From Actinacidiphila sp. DG2A-62 (lineage in GTDB: Bacteria; Actinomycetota; Actinomycetes; Streptomycetales; Streptomycetaceae): a DNA stretch of 64,000 nt. Within the stretch, counting starts at the first letter, position 1, and each line of letters opens with the position of its first letter. The stretch is taken from positions 7,702,001 to 7,766,000 of the forward strand of contig NZ_JAYMGI010000002.1 in NCBI RefSeq assembly GCF_035825295.1, written 5' to 3'. Made by a program: the position numbers and the translations under genes. The notes beneath the pieces are model-generated. The model had not been told where the DNA came from and made no database searches. It was given only the letters and a program-made list of their open reading frames with translations. Shown here piece by piece: positions 32,912 to 42,288 of this stretch.

Positions 32912-35900
32912 ATGGTGTCGCTCAGATCCCCGCGACGAACAGTCGCCACCGCACTCTCGGCCCTGGCCACCGCGCTGCTCGGCGCGGGCCTGGCCGCCGC
33001 GCCCGCGTCGGCCGCCCCGGCGACCTCCGCGGGCCTGGTGCGGGACCCGGTCCCGTACGTCAATCCGCTGATCGGCTCCTCCAACGCCGGCAACACCTAC
33101 CCCGGCGCCGTCGTGCCGTTCGGCATGCTCGCCTGGAGCCCGCAGAACTCCACGGGCAACCAGTTCTCCACGCCCGCCCCGGGCGGATACCGGTACGACG
33201 CCACCAAGATCCGCGGCTTCAGCCTCACCCACCTCAACGGCGTGGGCTGCTCCGGCGCCAACGGCGACATCCCGATCATGCCCTACGTGGGCGACGTGAC
33301 CTCCTCGCCCAGCTCCGACACCAAGGACGCGGTCTACGCGAGCACCTTCTCGCACGCCAACGAGACCGCCCAGGCCGGCGACTACAAGGTCGGCCTGGAC
33401 AACGGCGCCTCCGCCGAGCTGACCACCACCGCCCGCACCGGCACCGGCGAGTTCGGCTTCCCCGCCGACAAGCCCGCCACCATGCTGCTGCGCACCTCCA
33501 ACTCCGAGAGCGGCAGCACCGCGGCGACCACCCAGGTGGACACCGCGACGCACACCGTGACCGGCTCGGTGAGCGCGGGCAACTTCTGCGGCCCGCAGAG
33601 CGCCAACAACCGGCACGACGTCTACACCCTGTACTTCACCGCGCACTTCGACCAGCCGTTCGCCGCCACCGGCACCTGGACCGACGGCACGCTGAACCCC
33701 GGCTCCACCTCGGCGACCGGCGGCACCGGCTACAACAGCAGCGGCAACGCCGCGGCCGGCAAGGGCTCGGGCGCCTACGTCACCTTCCCCGCCGGCACCG
33801 ACCACGTGCAGGTCAAGGTCGCCATCTCCTACGTCAGCCCGCAGAACGCCGAGGCGAACCTGCGCGCGGAGAACCCGCCGGCCACGTCCTTCGCCACGGT
33901 GCGCTCCCGGGCCGCGGCCCAGTGGCGCGACGCCCTCGGCCGCATCCAGGTCGGCGGCGGCAGCGAGGACCAGCGCAGCACCTTCTACACCGCGCTGTAC
34001 CACTCGATGCTGGAGCCCACGCTCACCAGCGACGTCAACGGCCAGTACCTGGGCGGCGACCGCACCACGCACTCGCTGGCCAAGGGCCAGCACGCGCAGT
34101 ACGGCACCTTCTCCGGCTGGGACCAGTACCGCGCCCAGGTGCAGCTGCTGACGCTGCTGCAGCCGCGCGTCGGCAGCGACTATGCGCAGTCCCTGTACAA
34201 CTACGCGCAGCAGCGCGACGGCGAGTGGGACCGCTGGCTGCTGGAGAACGGCAAGACCAGCATCATGTCCGGCGACCCCTCGGACGCCGCGCTGGCCGGC
34301 ATCTACGCCTTCGGCGGCCGTGACTTCGACGTCAAGGGCGCACTGAAGTCGCTGGTCACCGCCGCGACCGTGCCGACCGCGAACGACGCGAGCAGCGCCG
34401 GCTGCAACGTCGAGTGCGTGGGCCAGCGCCCGGCGCTCGACCAGTACCTCAAGCTCGGCTACGTGCCGGCGAACAACTGCCACTGCTGGGCGGGCGCCGC
34501 CGAGACGCTGGAGGACGCCGCCGCCGACTTCGGCATCTCCGAGCTGGCCGGCCAGGTCCACGACAACAAGACGCAGAAGGCGTTCCGCGACCGCGCGGGC
34601 AACTGGACCAACGTCTTCGACCCCGACGCCACCGCGCAGGGCGGCTACATGCGCGACCGCAACTCCGACGGCTCCTGGTCCGGCGCCACTTTCAGCCCCG
34701 GCACCGGCAGCGGCTTCGTCGAGGGCACCAGCGCGCGCTACACCTGGATGGTCTACTCCGACATCGCGGGCCTGGCGCAGGCGATGGGCGGCGACCAGAA
34801 GGCCGTCTCCCGGCTCGACGCGTTCTTCCGCAAGCCCGACGGCAGCTTCGACTTCTCCGCCGCCGACGACACCCGCTACGACCCGACCAACGAGCCCGAC
34901 ATCAACGCGCCCTACCTGTACGACTACCTGGGCGCCCCGTACAAGACGCAGGAGACCGTGCGGGCCGAGACCGACGGGCTGTGGACCGACACCCCCGGCG
35001 GCATCCCCGGCAACGACGACGCGGGCACCATGTCCAGCTGGTACGTCTTCTCCGCGCTCGGCATGTACCCGCAGGTCCCCAGCCGGGCCGACCTGGTGCT
35101 GTCCTCGCCGGTGTTCCCGCACGCGGTGGTCCGCACCGGCCTGGGCAAGACCATCACGGTCGACGCCCCGCAGGCGTCCACCTCGAACATCTACGTGCAG
35201 GGCCTGCGCGTGAACGGCAAGCGCTCGGACCAGCCGTGGGTCCCGGCGTCCTTCGTCACCCGCGGCGGCACCCTGGAGTACACCCTGGGCGCCACGGCGA
35301 ACACCTCGTGGGGCAGCGCCGCCAAGGACGCGCCGCCGTCCTTCCGCGACGGTGAGGCGCAGTTCTTCGCCTCCACCGACCCGGCCCAGGTGAAGGTCGA
35401 GCCCGGCGGCTCCGCGGACACCGCGGTGAAGCTGACCACCATCCAGGACAAGAAGGTCGACGTCCGCTGGTCCGCGCAGCCCCCGGCGGGCATCACCCTG
35501 ACGCCCGCCGCCGGCAAGGTGACGGTGCCGAGGAACGGCGCCGCGAGCGCGAAGGTGACCGTGTCGGCGGCCGAGGGCACCAAGGCGGGGGTCTACTCGA
35601 TCCCGATCGCGCTGACCTCCACGCACGGCGGCACCGCACCGCCCGCCTCGCTGTCGGTGACCGTCGGCGTGCGCGGCACGGTGACCTGGTACGTCAACAA
35701 CCGCGGCATCTCCGCCGACGACGACGACCCGGCCGCCAACTTCGACGGCGAGGGCTGGAGCTACTCGGCGAAGGCGCTCGCCTCGGCCGGCGCCACCCCG
35801 GGCGCGACGATCTCGGCCGCCGGCTTCGACTTCACCTGGCCGCAGGTGGAGGCCGGCGCTCCCGACAACATCGTGGTCGGCGGCGGCGACCAGGTCCTGG

Positions 35901-36256
35901 ACGTCTCCAAGTCCCCCGCGGGCGCGACGAAGCTGAGCCTGCTCGGCAGCGCCAGCGAGGGCCAGACCACCGGGACCGTCACCCTCACCTACACCGACGG
36001 CACCACCGAGCAGGCCCAGATCGGCTTCAGCGACTGGACGCTCGGCGGCGGGTCCCAGCAGCCGTCGTACGGCAACGTGGTCGCCGTGCACACCGCCTAC
36101 CGCGACGTGCAGGGCGGCACCACCGACCCGGTGGGCACGGACGTCTTCGCGACCGCGCCCATCGCCCTGCAGGCGGGCAAGCAACTGGCCAGCGTGACGC
36201 TGCCGGCCACCACCCAGGGCGGCGACATGCACGTCTTCGCGGTGGCCACCGCCTGA
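32912..36256 (+). CDS. Secreted GH92 alpha-mannosidase (copy 1)
   Basis: A 1114-residue exo-alpha-mannosidase from ATG 32912, with AGGAAAGGG upstream and a clear signal peptide (VATALSALATALLGAGLAAA, then PASA). The GH92 N-domain starts YVNPLIGSSNAGNTYPGAVV and contains FSLTHLNGVGCSGANGDIPI. The (alpha/alpha) domain includes YTALYHSMLEPTLTSDVNGQ, the nearby WDQYRAQ, TNEPDINAPYLYDYLGAPYK and PGNDDAGTMSSWYVFSALGM, carrying the expected catalytic acid and base region. After ~residue 830 come a NEW3-like Ig domain and a C-terminal beta-sandwich (GTVTWYVNNRGISADDD onwards) also found in gene 2. GH92 enzymes remove alpha-linked mannose with inversion and Ca2+. The likely substrates are fungal mannan or high-mannose N-glycans. 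Expression is probably under the adjacent LacI-type operator. Confidence 0.95.
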   Translation: MVSLRSPRRTVATALSALATALLGAGLAAAPASAAPATSAGLVRDPVPYVNPLIGSSNAGNTYPGAVVPFGMLAWSPQNSTGNQFSTPAPGGYRYDATKIRGFSLTHLNGVGCSGANGDIPIMPYVGDVTSSPSSDTKDAVYASTFSHANETAQAGDYKVGLDNGASAELTTTARTGTGEFGFPADKPATMLLRTSNSESGSTAATTQVDTATHTVTGSVSAGNFCGPQSANNRHDVYTLYFTAHFDQPFAATGTWTDGTLNPGSTSATGGTGYNSSGNAAAGKGSGAYVTFPAGTDHVQVKVAISYVSPQNAEANLRAENPPATSFATVRSRAAAQWRDALGRIQVGGGSEDQRSTFYTALYHSMLEPTLTSDVNGQYLGGDRTTHSLAKGQHAQYGTFSGWDQYRAQVQLLTLLQPRVGSDYAQSLYNYAQQRDGEWDRWLLENGKTSIMSGDPSDAALAGIYAFGGRDFDVKGALKSLVTAATVPTANDASSAGCNVECVGQRPALDQYLKLGYVPANNCHCWAGAAETLEDAAADFGISELAGQVHDNKTQKAFRDRAGNWTNVFDPDATAQGGYMRDRNSDGSWSGATFSPGTGSGFVEGTSARYTWMVYSDIAGLAQAMGGDQKAVSRLDAFFRKPDGSFDFSAADDTRYDPTNEPDINAPYLYDYLGAPYKTQETVRAETDGLWTDTPGGIPGNDDAGTMSSWYVFSALGMYPQVPSRADLVLSSPVFPHAVVRTGLGKTITVDAPQASTSNIYVQGLRVNGKRSDQPWVPASFVTRGGTLEYTLGATANTSWGSAAKDAPPSFRDGEAQFFASTDPAQVKVEPGGSADTAVKLTTIQDKKVDVRWSAQPPAGITLTPAAGKVTVPRNGAASAKVTVSAAEGTKAGVYSIPIALTSTHGGTAPPASLSVTVGVRGTVTWYVNNRGISADDDDPAANFDGEGWSYSAKALASAGATPGATISAAGFDFTWPQVEAGAPDNIVVGGGDQVLDVSKSPAGATKLSLLGSASEGQTTGTVTLTYTDGTTEQAQIGFSDWTLGGGSQQPSYGNVVAVHTAYRDVQGGTTDPVGTDVFATAPIALQAGKQLASVTLPATTQGGDMHVFAVATA

Positions 36257-36352
36257 CGCCCGCCGGACCGCCCGACGCCTGACGCCCGGTGAAGCCGGCG
36301 CCCGGCGGTCGCCATCCGGCCGCCGGGACCGGCGCGGGCCCGACGCCCGGAA

Positions 36353-36396
36353 GCGGCGCCCGTTCCCCCTCGTCGCCACGGGGGAGCGGGCGCCGC
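36353..36396 (+). terminator. Strong hairpin terminator after GH92 gene 1
   Basis: GCGGCGCCCGTTCCCCC (36353-36369) pairs with GGGGGAGCGGGCGCCGC (36380-36396), 17 pairs with one G-T wobble and a 10-base loop. It separates the GH92 gene from the DeoR gene. Confidence 0.8.
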
Positions 36397-36486
36397 CGGC
36401 GTGTGCGCGGGACGTCCCGCCGCGGGCGCTACGCTCGGACCCCGGTGACGGGCGAGACCCGCGGGCGAGCGGGGGAATGGACGGCG

Positions 36487-37272
36487 ATGGGGTCCCACGA
36501 GCGATGGACGCGGCTGCTCGAAGCCCTCGGCGAGCGGGGGAGGATCGAGGTCGGCGAGGCGGCCGACCTGCTCGGCGTCTCCGCCGCCACCGTGCGCCGT
36601 GACATGGAGGAGCTGGCCCGCCAGCAACTGCTCACCCGCACCCGCGGCGGCGCCGTGGTCACCGGCGTCGCCTACGATCTCCCGCTGCGCTACAAGGCGG
36701 CCCGCCAGGCCGACGAGAAGCACCGCATCGCCCGCGCGGCGGCGGCGCTGGTCCCGCCCGGCGCGGTGGTCGGCCTGACCGGCGGCACCACCACCTCGGA
36801 GGTGGCCAGGGAACTGGCGGTGCGCGCCGACCTCGCCGGCCGCGGCGCCGCCACCGCGCTCACCATCGTCACCAACGCCGTCAACATCGCCAACGAGCTG
36901 GCGGTCCGCCCGTACGTGAAGACCGTGGTCACCGGGGGAGTGGCGCGCCCCAACTCCTACGAGCTGACCGGCCCGCTGGCCTCCGCGACGCTGCGCGCGG
37001 TCTCCCTTGACTACGCGATCCTCGGCGTCGACGCGGTCGACCCGCGCTTCGGCGCCGCCACCCACGACGAGGGCGAGGCCGACGCCAACCGCGCGATGGC
37101 CGAGCGCGCCCAGCGGGTGGTGGTGGCCGCCGACGCGACCAAACTGGGCCGCAGGGCCTTCGCGCGGGTCTGCGACACCGCGGAGATCTCGGTGCTGATC
37201 ACCGACCGCGAGGCCCCGGAGGAGACGGTGGAGGAGTTCACCGCGCAGGGCGTCGAGGTGCACCGGGTCTGA
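36487..37272 (+). CDS. DeoR-family transcriptional regulator
   Basis: A 261-residue regulator from ATG 36487, in line with the usual family length. Residues 5-60 form the DeoR helix-turn-helix (RWTRLLEALGERGRIEVGEA, LLGVSAATVRRDMEELARQQ) followed by the hallmark LTRTRGGAVV. The C-terminal DeoRC sugar-phosphate sensor shows VGLTGGTTTSEVARELA, TIVTNAVNIANELA, VVTGGVARPNSYELTGPLA and VVVAADATKLGRRAF. Such proteins repress sugar catabolic genes until a phosphorylated intermediate binds. It follows GH92 gene 1 behind a strong terminator, so it is probably transcribed separately. A role in mannose use is plausible, but its site is not identified. Confidence 0.92.
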   Translation: MGSHERWTRLLEALGERGRIEVGEAADLLGVSAATVRRDMEELARQQLLTRTRGGAVVTGVAYDLPLRYKAARQADEKHRIARAAAALVPPGAVVGLTGGTTTSEVARELAVRADLAGRGAATALTIVTNAVNIANELAVRPYVKTVVTGGVARPNSYELTGPLASATLRAVSLDYAILGVDAVDPRFGAATHDEGEADANRAMAERAQRVVVAADATKLGRRAFARVCDTAEISVLITDREAPEETVEEFTAQGVEVHRV

Positions 37273-37359
37273 CCCGCCGCAGCGCGGCCCGAAGCGCCGG
37301 CCGCCGGCAGTCGGACCCCAGCCGCCGCGCCGGGCTCGCCCCCCGCCCGCCCCGCGCGG

Positions 37360-37746
37360 TCAGAGCACGCCGTCCGGGCCCTCCGGGTCGTCGGGGTCGC
37401 CCGGCCACAGGCTGTCCGCGCGCAGCGCCAGCTCCTGCAGCACCTCGGCGGAGGAGACGTCGGTGCGCCCGGAGTCGTGCACCTCGGCCAGCTGGAGGAA
37501 GATCAGCGAGAAGGCGCCGGTGAGGCGTTCGATGACCGGGCCGAGCTGGAGGCTCAGCGCCTCGCCGATCTCGGCCGGCGTGGCGTCCGAGGGCAGCGCG
37601 ATGGTCGGCATCGTCTCGTTCAGCAGCGCCCTGACGTTGTCCCCGGAGATGTCCTCCCGGTCGGGGTCCTCCTCCAGCAACTGCTGCATCTGCTTCGCCT
37701 CGGTGAGGACGCCGATCACCCGCCGCACGAAATCGCTGTCTTTCAT
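37360..37746 (-). CDS. Small acidic protein of unknown function
   Basis: A 128-residue protein from ATG 37746. It is acidic and mostly helical: FVRRVIGVLTEAKQMQQLLE, then DPDREDISGDNVRALLNETM and ATPAEIGEALSLQLGPVIER. A hydrophobic helix (LTGAFSLIFLQLAEVH) and an acidic end (GDPDDPEGPDGVL) follow. I do not recognise a family, and there is no signal peptide or membrane segment. The coherent sequence and normal codon use argue that it is a real gene. It is convergent with the DeoR gene and separated by 240 bases from the response-regulator gene, so no operon links it to a function. Confidence 0.65.
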   Translation of the reverse strand: MKDSDFVRRVIGVLTEAKQMQQLLEEDPDREDISGDNVRALLNETMPTIALPSDATPAEIGEALSLQLGPVIERLTGAFSLIFLQLAEVHDSGRTDVSSAEVLQELALRADSLWPGDPDDPEGPDGVL

Positions 37747-37835
37747 GCGGGGAGCGTACGCGGCCCGGCCCCCCGCGCACGGCTCCGCGCGCGGACCGAC
37801 GCGATCAAGACCGCCGCGCGGCGCGATCGCGGCGG

Positions 37836-37985
37836 TTCCGGGCCGCGATCGAGGCGGCGGCCCGGCGCGGTCCCGGCGCTCGCCGCGGGAGCGAGGCGGC
37901 CCCCGGTGCTCCCCGCGGTCTCCCAGCGGTCCCGTCGCGGTCCCGCGCGATCCCGTCGCGGTCCCGGCGCGGTCCCTTCGCGGGC
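37836..37985. repeat. Low-complexity GGTCCCG/CGCGGTC repeats in an intergenic gap
   Basis: The gap upstream of the small unknown gene holds many degenerate copies of gcggtcccg and cgcgatc-like units, densest at 37920-37980. I see no coding capacity. It may act as a transcription barrier between the small gene and the regulator operon, or be simple slippage DNA. Confidence 0.5.
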
Positions 37986-38660
37986 TCACCGCGACCAGCG
38001 GTAGCACAACTCCGGTCGCCCGACCTGGCCGTAGCGGGGCGTGCGGGCGGCCCGCCCGGTCTCCACCAGGTGCTCCAGATAGCGGCGGGCGGTGATCCGG
38101 GACACGCCCGCCGCGCGCGCCGCGTCGTTCGCCGACAGCCCCTGCGGGCCCGCGCCGCGCAGCGCCTGGGTCACCGCCTCAAGGGTGGGCGCGCTCAGCC
38201 CCTTGGGCAGTGCCGCAGACCGCGGCGGGCGCAGCACCGCCAGCGCCCGGTCCACCTGGTCCTGGCCGGACGCCTCGCCGTCCGGCAGCTCGCTGCGGTA
38301 ACGCGCCCACGCCTCCAGCCGGTCGCGCAGCGCCGGGAACGCGAACGGCTTGAGCAGGTACTGCACCACCCCGGCGGACACCGCCTGCCGCACCACCTTC
38401 AGATCGCGCGCCGAGGTCACCGCGATCACGTCCGCGCCGTGCCCGGCCGCCCGCATCCGCTGCACCAGCCGCAGCCCGTGCCCGTCCGGCAGGTTGAGGT
38501 CCAGCAGCACCAGGTCCACCGGCCGCCGCTCCAGCACCCGCAGCGCGGCGCCGCCGTCGTGGACCACCGCGGCCACCTCGAAGCCGGCCACCCGCCCCAC
38601 GTACAGCCGGTGCGCCTCGGCCGCCACCGGGTCGTCCTCGACCACCAGCACGCCGATCAC
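37986..38660 (-). CDS. CitB/DcuR-family response regulator
   Basis: A 224-residue regulator from GTG 38660, overlapping the kinase stop by four bases (GTGA). The receiver domain reads IGVLVVEDDPVAAEAHRLYV, VDLVLLDLNLPDGHG with the phospho-acceptor Asp, VIAVTSARDLKVV and YLLKPFAFPALRDRL. The output domain is a helix-turn-helix (LSAPTLEAVTQALRGAG, LSANDAARAAGVSRITARRY) followed by LEHLVETGRAARTPRYGQVG. This arrangement defines the CitB/DpiA/DctR group, which controls transport and use of di- and tricarboxylates. With the kinase before it and dctA divergent, it most likely activates dctA. Confidence 0.94.
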   Translation of the reverse strand: MIGVLVVEDDPVAAEAHRLYVGRVAGFEVAAVVHDGGAALRVLERRPVDLVLLDLNLPDGHGLRLVQRMRAAGHGADVIAVTSARDLKVVRQAVSAGVVQYLLKPFAFPALRDRLEAWARYRSELPDGEASGQDQVDRALAVLRPPRSAALPKGLSAPTLEAVTQALRGAGPQGLSANDAARAAGVSRITARRYLEHLVETGRAARTPRYGQVGRPELCYRWSR

Positions 38661-40402
38661 GCCCGCACCTCCCGTACGCCGTCCGGCGCCTCGTCCGACG
38701 TCCTGTCCCGCGCCCCGCCGGGCGTCACGTCCGGTGCCCGGTCCCGCGCCGGGTCCCGCGCCACGCCGCCGGCCCCGGCCCGCGGACCGGGGGTCAGCGG
38801 CAGCGCCACGGTGAAGCGCGCGCCGCCGGCCGGTGCGCGGTCCAGCGCGACCGAGCCGCCGGCCCGCCGCGCCGCCTGCTGCACCAGGGCCAGGCCGAGG
38901 CCGTGCCCGCGGCTCTTGGTGGTCCAGCCGCGGCGGAAGACCTCGCTGATGTCCGCCGGGTCGATGCCGGGGCCCGAGTCGCCGACGCGCAGCAGCAGTT
39001 CGCCGTCCTCGACCCGTACCGACACCTCGACGGCGGGCCGTCGCCCGCCGTCGCCCGCGCCCTCCACCGCCGCGTCGATCGCGTTGTCCAGCAGGTTGCC
39101 CAGCACCGTCACCAGGTCGCGGGCGGTGAGTTCCGGCGGCAGCACCCCGTCGTCCAGGCTGCTGTCCTGAGCGACCGTCAGCTCGACCCCGCGCTCGTGC
39201 GCCTCGGCCGCCTTGCCCAGCAGCAGCGCGGCGAGCACCGGCTCGCCCACCGCCGTCACCACCCGGTCGGTCAGCGCCTGCGCCAGCCGCAGCTCCCGGG
39301 TGGCGAACTCCACCGCCTCCTGCGCCCGGCCGAGTTCGACCAGCGACACCACGGTGTGCAGCCGGTTGGCCGCCTCGTGCGCCTGCGAGCGCAGCGCCTC
39401 GGCGAAGCCGCGCACCGAGTCCAGCTCGCCGGTCAGCGCCTGCAGGTCGGTGCGGTCCCGCAGCGTCACCACGGTGCCGCGCCGTTCGCCGCCGCTCACC
39501 GGCGAGGTGTTGACCACCACCACCCGGTCCGCGGTCAGGTGCACCTCGTCCAGCCGGGGCTCTGCGGCCAGCAGCGCTCCGGTCAGCGACGGCGGCAGCG
39601 CCAGGTCGGCGACGCCGCGGCCGACCACGTCCTCGTCCAGGCCGAGCAGTTCGCGCGCCGCGTCGTTGCACAGCACCACCCGGCGCGCGGAGTCCAGCAG
39701 CACCAGGCCCTCGCGCAGCGCGTGCAGCGTCGCCTGGTGGTAGTCGTACATCCGGCTCAGCTCGGCCGCCGCCATGCCGTGGGTGTGCCGGCGCAGCCGC
39801 CGGTTGGCGACGTAGGTCCCCAGGCCCGCCACCGCGCACGCGGCCAGCGCCACCGCGACGAGCCCCAGCAGCCGCCCGCGCAGCCGGTGGCTGATGGTGT
39901 CGACAGTGATCCCCACGCTCACCAGGCCCACGATCCGGTCGCCGTCCCTGATCGGCGTCACCACCCGCACCGACGCCCCGAGCGTGCCGGTGTACGTCTC
40001 GGTGAAGGTGCGTCCGTGCCGGGCGGGCGCGATGTGCCCGAGGAAGCGCTTGCCGATCAGCGAGGGGTCGGGGTGCGACCAGCGGACCCCGTGGGGGTCC
40101 ATGATGGTCACGAAGTCCACCTTCGCGTCGGCGCGCACCTTCTGCGCGTACGGCTGCAGGACCGCGCTCGGGTCGGCGGAGCGGGCGGCGGCGACCACCG
40201 CGGGGGAGTCGGCCACGGCGCCCGCGGTGGCGACCACCTGGGCGCGCGCCGCGGCCTGCGCGCGGTCGCCCGCGTCGACGTAGGCGAGCACCGCGCAGCC
40301 CGCCACCACCGCCGCGGTGATGACGACCTGCATCGCGAAGAGCTGCCCGGCCAGGCTGCGCGGACGCGGCCGGCCGCGGCGGGCGCGTATCAGGGGCGAC
40401 AT
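38657..40402 (-). CDS. CitA/DcuS-family sensor histidine kinase
   Basis: A 581-residue membrane kinase from ATG 40402. Helix 1 is QLFAMQVVITAAVVAGCAVL. The extracytoplasmic PASp (sCache) domain spans about residues 45-165 and contains DFVTIMDPHGVRWSHPDPSL then IGKRF, VVTPIRDGDRIVGLVSVGIT; the RWSH-P pattern is the carboxylate-binding region of CitA/DcuS sensors. Helix 2 is LLGLVAVALAACAVAGLGTY. A cytosolic PAS domain and the HisKA_7-type SPOB segment (LRSQAHEAANRLHTVVSLVE, phospho-His in SQAHEAANRLH) follow, then a HATPase (LVTVLGNLLDNAIDAAVEG, GDSGPGIDPADISEVF, GHGLGLALV). The last 40 residues are a charged tail. The likely signal is an extracellular C4-dicarboxylate such as succinate or malate. 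Confidence 0.94.
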   Translation of the reverse strand: MSPLIRARRGRPRPRSLAGQLFAMQVVITAAVVAGCAVLAYVDAGDRAQAAARAQVVATAGAVADSPAVVAAARSADPSAVLQPYAQKVRADAKVDFVTIMDPHGVRWSHPDPSLIGKRFLGHIAPARHGRTFTETYTGTLGASVRVVTPIRDGDRIVGLVSVGITVDTISHRLRGRLLGLVAVALAACAVAGLGTYVANRRLRRHTHGMAAAELSRMYDYHQATLHALREGLVLLDSARRVVLCNDAARELLGLDEDVVGRGVADLALPPSLTGALLAAEPRLDEVHLTADRVVVVNTSPVSGGERRGTVVTLRDRTDLQALTGELDSVRGFAEALRSQAHEAANRLHTVVSLVELGRAQEAVEFATRELRLAQALTDRVVTAVGEPVLAALLLGKAAEAHERGVELTVAQDSSLDDGVLPPELTARDLVTVLGNLLDNAIDAAVEGAGDGGRRPAVEVSVRVEDGELLLRVGDSGPGIDPADISEVFRRGWTTKSRGHGLGLALVQQAARRAGGSVALDRAPAGGARFTVALPLTPGPRAGAGGVARDPARDRAPDVTPGGARDRTSDEAPDGVREVRA

Positions 40403-40445
40403 GCCCACCAGTGTGCCCGCCGCCCGCGAACTCAATGAACGCAAA

Positions 40446-40461
40446 CGTGACCTGGGTCACG
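40446..40461. promoter_or_regulatory. Crp-like palindrome in the kinase / dctA divergent region
   Basis: CGTGACCTGGGTCACG has perfect 7-bp arms around TG and fits the GTGA-N6-TCAC half-sites of Crp proteins. It lies about 40 bases upstream of a possible dctA start (TAGTCA at 40473-40478 as -10), a suitable place for activation. A CitB-type regulator site is an alternative reading. Confidence 0.55.
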
Positions 40462-40536
40462 CGACGCGCGCATAGTCACCGGGACCAGTCAGCTGCGGTC
40501 GCCCGGGACGGAGGCCGCGGACCGAGGGAGACGACG

Positions 40537-42063
40537 GTGTCAGCCCCAGCCTTCAGCGACGACGGCCCGAGCCGCGGCGGCGAGAGCCCCGGCGACGGCC
40601 CCGGCCACGACGAGCGCACGGCCGCCGCCCGGCCGGCCACGAGCCGCTCCGACCGCACCCATTACCTCTACCTCGCGGTGATCGCGGCCTCGATCGCCGG
40701 CATCGTGCTGGGTCTGGCCGCACCCGACACGGCCGTGCAGCTCAAACCGCTCGGCACGGGCTTCGTGAACCTGATCCGGATGATGATCTCACCGGTCATC
40801 TTCTGCACCCTCGTGCTCGGCATCGGCTCGGTGCGCAGGGCCGCCCAGGTCGGCCGGGTCGGCGGGCTCGCGCTCGGCTACTTCGTGGCGATGTCGTTCG
40901 TCGCGCTCGCCGTCGGCCTGGCGGTCGGCAACGTCCTGCACCCCGGCTCAGGGCTGCACCTGACCAGCGCGCTCAAGGGCGCCGGCCAGGCGCAGGCGGC
41001 CGGCGCGCCGCCCGAGGGCGTCGACTTCGTGCTCTCCATCATCCCGACCACCTTCGTCTCGGCGTTCACCGAGGGCCAGGTGCTCCAGACGCTGCTGGTC
41101 GCGCTGCTGGCCGGCTTCGCGCTGCAGGCGCTCGGCCGGGCCGGCGAACCGGTGCTGCGCGGCATCGGCCACCTGCAGAAGCTGATCTTCCGGGTGATGT
41201 CGATGATCCTGTGGGCCGCACCGGTCGGCGCGTTCGGGGCGCTGGCGGCCGTCGTCGGCTCGGCCGGCGTGGACGCGCTCAAGGCGCTCGCCACCATCAT
41301 GCTCGGCTTCTACGCGACGTGTCTGATCTTCGTCGTGGTGGTGCTCGGCGCGCTGCTGTGGATCGGCGCCCGGATCAACCTCTTCCGGCTGCTGCGCTAT
41401 CTGGCCAGGGACTTCCTGCTGATCGTGTCGACCTCGTCCTCGGAGTCCGCGCTGCCGCGGTTGATCGCCAAGATGGAGCACCTCGGGGTGAGCCGCCCGG
41501 TGGTCGGCATCACGGTGCCGGCCGGCTACTCCTTCAACCTCGACGGCACCATGATCTACCTGACCATGGCCTCGCTGTTCATCGCCGACGCGATGGGCAA
41601 GCCGCTGGCCTTCGGCGAGCAGATCTCGCTGCTGCTGTTCATGATGGTCGCCTCCAAGGGGGCGGCGGGCGTGTCGGGTTCGGGCCTGGCCTCGCTCGCC
41701 ACCGGGCTCCAGTCGCACAAGCCGGCCCTGGTGGACGGCATCGGCCTCATCGTCGGCATCGACCGCTTCATGAGCGAGGCCCGCGCGCTCACCAACTTCG
41801 CCGGGAACGCCGTTGCCACCGTCCTGATCGGCACCTGGACCGGCGGGTTCGACCGGTCCAGGGCCGACCGGGTGCTCGCCGGCGACCTGCCCTTCGACGA
41901 GGCGACGCTGCTCGCCGACGCCGACGCCGACGCCCATGCCGACCCTCACGTGCACCTCGGCAAGGACTCCGGCAAGCACCCGGCGCCCGACCCCCTCAAG
42001 GAGCCCGCCGCCCTCGGCCACGGCCCCGCCGCGGCAGGCGCCCCGGCGACGCCACAGGTCTGA
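40537..42063 (+). CDS. dctA: C4-dicarboxylate:cation symporter DctA
   Basis: A 508-residue membrane transporter from GTG 40537, six bases after GAGGGAG. It imports succinate, fumarate and malate with H+ or Na+. After a polar 45-residue extension the membrane core begins YLYLAVIAASIAGIVLGLAA. Signatures are SSSESALPRLIAKMEHLGVS, GITVPAGYSFNLDGTMIYLT, SKGAAGVSGSGLASLATGL and GIDRFMSEARALTNFAGNAV, all typical of glutamate/dicarboxylate symporters (DAACS). The Ser-rich hairpin and NLDGT substrate site are intact. The C-terminal ~50 residues are Asp/His-rich (DADADAHADPHVHLG), which is unusual and might bind metal. It is divergent from the CitA/CitB pair, its probable regulator. Confidence 0.95.
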   Translation: MSAPAFSDDGPSRGGESPGDGPGHDERTAAARPATSRSDRTHYLYLAVIAASIAGIVLGLAAPDTAVQLKPLGTGFVNLIRMMISPVIFCTLVLGIGSVRRAAQVGRVGGLALGYFVAMSFVALAVGLAVGNVLHPGSGLHLTSALKGAGQAQAAGAPPEGVDFVLSIIPTTFVSAFTEGQVLQTLLVALLAGFALQALGRAGEPVLRGIGHLQKLIFRVMSMILWAAPVGAFGALAAVVGSAGVDALKALATIMLGFYATCLIFVVVVLGALLWIGARINLFRLLRYLARDFLLIVSTSSSESALPRLIAKMEHLGVSRPVVGITVPAGYSFNLDGTMIYLTMASLFIADAMGKPLAFGEQISLLLFMMVASKGAAGVSGSGLASLATGLQSHKPALVDGIGLIVGIDRFMSEARALTNFAGNAVATVLIGTWTGGFDRSRADRVLAGDLPFDEATLLADADADAHADPHVHLGKDSGKHPAPDPLKEPAALGHGPAAAGAPATPQV

Positions 42064-42073
42064 ACCACCGTAC

Positions 42074-42103
42074 GCGGTGCGGCCGCTCACCCGGCCGCAC
42101 CGC
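42074..42103 (+). terminator. Hairpin terminator after dctA
   Basis: GCGGTGCGGCCG (42074-42085) pairs perfectly with CGGCCGCACCGC (42092-42103) over a six-base loop, eleven bases after the dctA stop. Confidence 0.8.
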
Positions 42104-42288
42104 AAGGCGCCCACCTGGCAGGACCGTTCGGGTGGCGCCCCCGGCGCGGCGCCCCGAACGACCGGAGATGGATTGATTCCCGCCGCACCATTGACGCTGG
42201 GAAGATCGGAGGCGAAGATTCCTGTCGTCTCTTCGGCATGCCCGTGTCACCAGCCTCTTCTGGGCCCCACCTGGTGCGCATGGTCGTA

